From Petrolisthes cinctipes (lineage: Eukaryota; Arthropoda; Malacostraca; Decapoda; Porcellanidae): a stretch of 64,000 nucleotides of DNA. The DNA is taken from positions 2,046,001 through 2,110,000 of the forward strand of contig JAWQEG010001306.1 of assembly GCA_033782935.1 (NCBI GenBank). Direction: 5' to 3'. How positions within the stretch are numbered: position 1 is the first letter of the stretch; every line of letters begins with the position of its first letter. Below the pieces are notes generated by a model, which had not been told where the DNA came from, made no database searches, and was given only the letters and a program-made list of their open reading frames with translations. Below are positions 59,425 to 64,000 of this stretch, piece by piece. Both the position numbers and the translations under genes were made by a program.

Positions 59425-60917
59425 TTGTTAGAGTATTTTCAAAATACAGGCCAAAAACATACTGAAAATCGATCTTTTAGGTGCCCAAAAGTCGATATGT
59501 GCATGCATCTTCTGTACCCGTTTATATCTCAAATTCTGGCCCTAAACACCCGAAAATTCGATATTTTGGGGTCCCAGAAGCGATCTGTACATGCCTACTC
59601 CGTGTTAGAGTATTTTCAAAATTCAGGCCCAAAACATGCTGAAAATCGATATTTTAGATGCCCAAAGTCAATATGTGCATGTATCTTCTGTACCAGTTTA
59701 TATCTCAAATTCAGACTCAAAACACCCGAAAAATCAATATTTTGGGGTCCCAGAAGCAATCTGTACATGCCTACTCAGTGCTAGAATATTTTCAAAATAT
59801 AGGCTAAAAACATGCTAAAAATCGATCTTTTAGGTGCCAAAAAGTCGATATCTCAAATTCAGTCCCAAAACACCCGAAAATTCGATATTTAGGGGTCCCA
59901 GAAGCGATCTGTACATGCCTACTCCGTGTTAGAGTATTTTCAAAATACATGCTCAAAACATACTGAAAATCGATCTTTTAGGTGCACAAAAGTCGATATG
60001 TGCATGCATCTTCAGTACCCGTTTATATCTCAAATTCAGGCTCAAAACACCCGAAAATTCAATATTTTGGGGTCCCAGAAGCAATCTGTACATGCCTACT
60101 CAGTGTTAGAGTATTTTCAAAATTCAGGCCCAAAACATGCTGAAAATCGATATTTTAGATGCCCAAAGTCAATATGTGCATGTATCTTCTGTACCCGTTT
60201 ATATCTCAAATTCAGGCTCAAAACACCCGAAAATTCAATATTTTGGGGTCCCAGAAGCAATCTGTACATGCCTACACAGTGCTAGAATATTTTCAAAATA
60301 TAGGCGAAAAACATGCTAAAAATCGATATTATAGGTGCCAAAAAATCGATATCTCAAATTCAGTCCCATAACACCCGAAAATTCGATATTTAGAGGTCCC
60401 AGAAGGTATCTGTACATGCCTACTCCGTGTTAGAGTATTTTCAAAATACAGGCCAAAAACATACTGATAATCGATCTTTTAGGTGCCCAAAAGTCGATAT
60501 ATGCATTCATCTTCTGTACCCGTTTATATCTCAAATTCTGGCCCTAAACACCCGAAAATTCGATATTTTGGGGTCCCAGAAGCGATCTGTACATGCCTAC
60601 TCCGTGTTAGAGTATTTTCAAAATTCAGGCCCAAAACATGCTAAAAATCGATATTTTTGGTGCCCAAAGTCAATATGTGCATGTATCTTCTGTACCCGTT
60701 TATATCTCAAATTCAGGCTCAAAACACCCGAAAATTCAATATTTTGGGGTCCCGGAAGCAATCTGTACAGTGCTAGAATATTTTCAAAATATAGGCTAAA
60801 AACATGCTAAAAATCGATCTTTTAGGTGCCAAAAAGTCGATATCTCAAATTCAGTCCCAAAACACCCGAAAATTCGATATTTAGGGGTCCCAGAAGCGAT
60901 CTGTACATGCCTACTCC
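59425..60917 (+). repeat. 1,493-bp tandem block, copy 2
   Basis: Units start at 59425, 59926 and 60427. Differences from copy 1 include GTACCAGTTTAT and CGAAAAATCAATATT in the first B, AGATGCCCAAAG for AGATGCACAAAG in the second, and a C1-type last monomer where copy 1 has C2-type. Confidence 0.9.
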
Positions 60918-63900
60918 GTGTTAGAGTATTTTCAAAATACATGCTCAAAACATACTGAAAATCGATCTTTTAGGTGCACAAAAGTCGATATGTGCATGCA
61001 TCTTCAGTACCCTTTTATATCTCAAATTCAGGCTCAAAACACCCGAAAATTCAATATTTTGGGGTCCCAGAAGCAATCTGTACATGCCTACTCAGTGTTA
61101 GAGTATTTTCAAAATACAGGCCCAAAACATGCTGAAAATCGATATTTTAGATGCACAAAGTCAATATGTGCATGTATCTTCTGTACCCGTTTATATCTCA
61201 AATTCAGGCTCAAAACACCCGAAAATTCAATATTTTGGGGTCTCAGAAGCAATCTGTACATGCCTACACAGTGCTAGAATATTTTCAAAATATAGGCGAA
61301 AAACATGCTAAAAATCGACATTTTAGGTGCCAAAAAATCGATATCTCAAATTCAGTCCCAAAACACCCGAAAATTCGATATTTAGAGGTCCCAGAAGGTA
61401 TCTGTACATGCCTACTCCGTGTTAGAGTATTTTCAAAATACAGGCCAAAAACATACTGAAAATCGATCTTTCAGGTGCCCAAAAGTCGATATGTGCATGC
61501 ATCTTCTGTACCCGTTTATATCTCAAATTCTGGCCCTAAACACCCGAAAATTCGATATTTTGGGGTCCCAGAAGCAATCTGTACATGCCTACTCCGTGTT
61601 AGAGTATTTTCAAAATTCAGGCCCAAAACATGCTGAAAATCGATATTTTTGGTGCCCAAAGTCAATATGTGCATGTATCTTCTGTACCCGTTTATATCTC
61701 AAATTCAGGCTCAAAACACCCGAAAATTGAATATTTTGGGGTCCCAGAAGCAATCTGTACAAGCCTACTCAGTGCTAGAATATTTTCAAAATATAGGCTA
61801 AAAACATGCTAAAAATCGATCTTTTAGGTGCCAAAAAGTCGATATCTCAAATTCAGTCCCAAAACACCCGAAAATTCGATATTTAGGGGCCCCAGAATCG
61901 ATCTGTACATGCCTACTCCGTGTTAGAGTATTTTCAAAATACATGCTCAAAACATACTGAAAATCGATCTTTTAGGTGCACAAAAGTCGATATGTGCATG
62001 CATCTTCAGTACCCGTTTATATCTCAAATTCAGGCTCAAAACACCCGAAAATTTAATATTTTGGGGTCCCAGAAGCAATCTGTACATGCCTACTCAGTGT
62101 TAGAGTATTTTCAAAATACATGCTCAAAACATACTGAAAATCGATCTTTTAGGTGCACAAAAGTCGATATGTGCATGCATCTTCAGTACCCGTTTATATC
62201 TCAAATTCAGGCTCAAAACACCCGGAAATTCAATATTTTGGGGTCCCAGAAGCAATCTGTACATGCCTACTCAGTGTTAGAGTATTTTTAAAATACAGGC
62301 CCAAAACATGCTGAAAATCGATATTTTAGATGCCAAAAGTCAATATGTGCATGTATCTTCTGTACCCGTTTATATCTCAAATTCAGGCTCAAAACACCCG
62401 AAAATTCAATATTTTGGGGTCCCAGAAGCAATCTGTACATGCCTACACAGTGCTAGAATATTTTCAAAATATAGGCTAAAAACATGCTAAAAATCGACAT
62501 TTTAGGTGCCAAAAAATCGATATCTCAAATTCAGTCCCAAAACACCCGAAAATTCGATATTTAGAGGTCCCAGAAGGTATCTGTACATGCCTACTCCGTG
62601 TTAGAGTATTTTCAAAATACAGGCCAAAAACATACTGAAAATCGATCTTTCAGGTGCCCAAAAGTCGATATGTGCATGCATCTTCTGTACCCGTTTATAT
62701 CTCAAATTCTGGCCCTAAACACCCGAAAATTCGATATTTTGGGGTCCCAGAAGCGATCTGTACATCCATACTCCGTGTTAGAGTATTTTCAAAATTCAGG
62801 CCCAAAACATGATAAAAAATCGATATTTTTGGTGCCCAAAGTCAATATGTGCATGTATCTTCTGTACCCGTTTATATCTCAAATTCAGGCTCAAAACAAC
62901 TGAAAATTCAATATTTTGGGGTCCCAGAAGCAATCTGTACATGCCTACTCAGTGCTAAAATATTTTCAAAATATAGTCTAAAAACATGCTAAAAATCGAT
63001 CTTTTAGGTGCCAAAAAGTCGATATCTCAAATTCAGTCCCAAAACACCCGAAAATTCGATATTTAGGGGCCCCAGAAGCGATCTGTACATGCCTACTCAG
63101 TGTTAGAGTATTTTCAAAATACAGGCCCAAAACATGCTGAAAATCGATATTTTAGATGCCTAAAGTCAATATGGGCATGTATCTTCTGTACCCGTTTATA
63201 TCTCAAATTCAGGCTCAAAACACCCGAAAATTCAATATTTTGGGGTCCCAGAAGCAATCTGTACATGCCTACTCAGTGTTAGAGTATTTTCAAAATACAG
63301 GCCCAAAACATGCTGAAAATCGATATTTTAGATGCCCAAAGTCAATATGTGCATGTATCTTCTGTACCCGTTTATATCTCAAATTCAGGCTCAAAACACC
63401 CGAAAATTCAATATTTTGGGGTCCCAGAAGCAATCTGTACATGCCTACACAGTGCTAGAATATTTTCAAAATATAGGCTAAAAACATGCTAAAAATCGAT
63501 ATTATAGGTGCCAAAAAATCGATATCTCAAATTCAGTCCCATAACACCCGAAAATTCGATATTTAGAGGTCCCAGAAGGTATCTGTACATGCCTACTCCG
63601 TGTTAGAGTATTTTCAAAATACAGGCCAAAAACATACTGAAAATCGATCTTTTAGGTGCCCAAAAGTCGATATATGCATTCATCTTCTGTACCCGTTTAT
63701 ATCTCAAATTCTGGCCCTAAACACCCGAAAATTCGATATTTTGGGGTCCCAGAAGCGATCTGTACATGCCTACTCCGTGTTAGAGTATTTTCAAAATTCA
63801 GGCACAAAAACATGCTAAAAATCGATATTTTTGGTGCCCAAAGTCAATATGTGCATGTATCTTCTGTACCCGTTTATATCTCAAATTCAGGCTCAAAACA

Positions 63901-64000
63901 CCCGAAAATTCAATATTTTGGGGTCCCGGAAGCAATCTGTACAGTGCTAGAATATTTTCAAAATATAGGCTAAAAACATGCTAAAAATCGATCTTTTAGG
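60918..64000 (+). repeat. Right-edge segment with irregular units
   Basis: Units: 60918 (A2-B2-C2), 61419 (A1-B1-C1), 61920 (lone A2), 62097 (A2-B2-C2), 62598 (A1-B1-C1, 502 bp), 63100 (B2 with no A), 63276 (B2), 63452 (C2), 63600 (A1), 63777 (B1, short by 10 and long by 1) and 63944 (C, cut by the window end). GATATTATAGG, CCCATAACACCC, GCATTCATC and CCCGGAAGC link 63452-64000 to the 1,493-bp blocks. Confidence 0.87.
61920..62096 (+). repeat. Lone A2 followed by A2
   Basis: A2 (with AAAATTTAATATTTTGG and ending ACTCA) is followed at 62097 by a second A2 with ATGCTCAAAAC and CACCCGGAAATTC. B2-C2 and an A1 trimer are missing from the usual order. Exchange at A2 is the likely cause. Confidence 0.9.

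Larger units (their letters stand above)
1..64000 (+). repeat. Satellite DNA array filling the whole window (A/B/C monomers, 501-bp trimer, 1,002-bp HOR)
   Basis: Every stretch of the window can be assigned to one of three related monomer classes: A (177 bp), B (176 bp) and C (148 bp). They follow each other head to tail in one orientation, about 380 in total. Nearly every monomer opens with GTGTTAGAG (A, B) or GTGCTAGAA (C) and ends with ATGCCTACTCC, ATGCCTACTCA or ATGCCTACACA. The array enters at the left edge inside an A2 monomer and leaves at the right edge inside a C monomer, so both true ends lie outside. No unique sequence longer than about 5 bp interrupts it. Known biology: such arrays are usually centromeric or pericentromeric in eukaryotes. 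That this one is centromeric is inference; the species and satellite family are not recognised. Confidence 0.97.

Noticed and set aside
1..64000. CRISPR array or other repeat-spacer system
   Set aside because: There are no unique spacers. The whole monomer repeats, and units are 148-177 bp.
1..64000. Human-type alpha satellite or the Arabidopsis 178-bp centromere repeat
   Set aside because: Length is similar, but I see no recognisable shared sequence. The CENP-B-like match is imperfect.
1..64000. rRNA, tRNA or telomere repeats
   Set aside because: No rRNA or tRNA-like conserved blocks and no short telomeric motif runs were seen.
1..64000. Entire pattern as an assembly artefact
   Set aside because: Copies carry distinct private variants and indels, which argues for real sequence. 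Local collapse or expansion of near-identical blocks cannot be excluded without reads.

Overview
The whole 64,000-base window is one uninterrupted, head-to-tail tandem satellite array. I found no protein-coding gene, RNA gene, transposon, CRISPR array or unique spacer. Open frames of 60-178 codons recur throughout, but they are shadows of the repeat. This architecture (nucleosome-sized monomers, higher-order repeats, nested kilobase duplications, about 38-41% GC in the monomers I counted) is typical of eukaryotic centromeric or pericentromeric satellite DNA. I do not recognise the monomer as a named satellite, so the species is left open. Recurrent CG-to-CA/TG alternatives suggest a genome that methylates CpG, which fits plants, vertebrates and some invertebrates.

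The repeat is built at five levels. (1) An ancestral half-unit of about 88 bp: the two halves of a monomer still align at about 60 of 88 positions. (2) Monomers of three classes: A (177 bp), B (176 bp) and C (148 bp; C lost 29 bp across the half-unit junction). (3) An A-B-C trimer of exactly 501 bp. (4) Two trimer subtypes alternating as A1-B1-C1-A2-B2-C2, a six-monomer higher-order repeat (HOR) of 1,002 bp. (5) Cassettes and segmental duplications of about 1.5 to 9 kb made of these trimers.

Layout. 1-9464: mostly regular alternation of the two trimers, with internal copies at offsets of 1,996, 1,840 and 7,502 bp. 9465-19799: disordered, with A1 trimers in succession, C/A2 chimeric monomers, A2-C2 units lacking B, and two 5-bp insertions. 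19800-28425: a near-perfect tandem duplication of 4,313 bp. 28426-37901: re-used cassettes (about 2,004, 1,503 and 1,820 bp). 37902-52584: a block of about 8.7 kb duplicated in tandem, the second copy lacking exactly one 1,002-bp HOR unit. 52909-57931: a block of about 2.5 kb in two copies, the second lacking one C monomer. 57932-60917: a tandem pair of 1,493-bp blocks. 60918-64000: irregular units running off the right edge, as the array also does at the left edge.

All monomers lie in the same orientation. Any function is therefore likely structural (nucleosome positioning, kinetochore or heterochromatin platform), and that part is inference. The recorded observations concern how the array was built (microhomology deletions, unequal exchange, mosaic monomers) and short conserved motifs (a compensated dyad, a CENP-B-box-like spacing, phased A-tracts).
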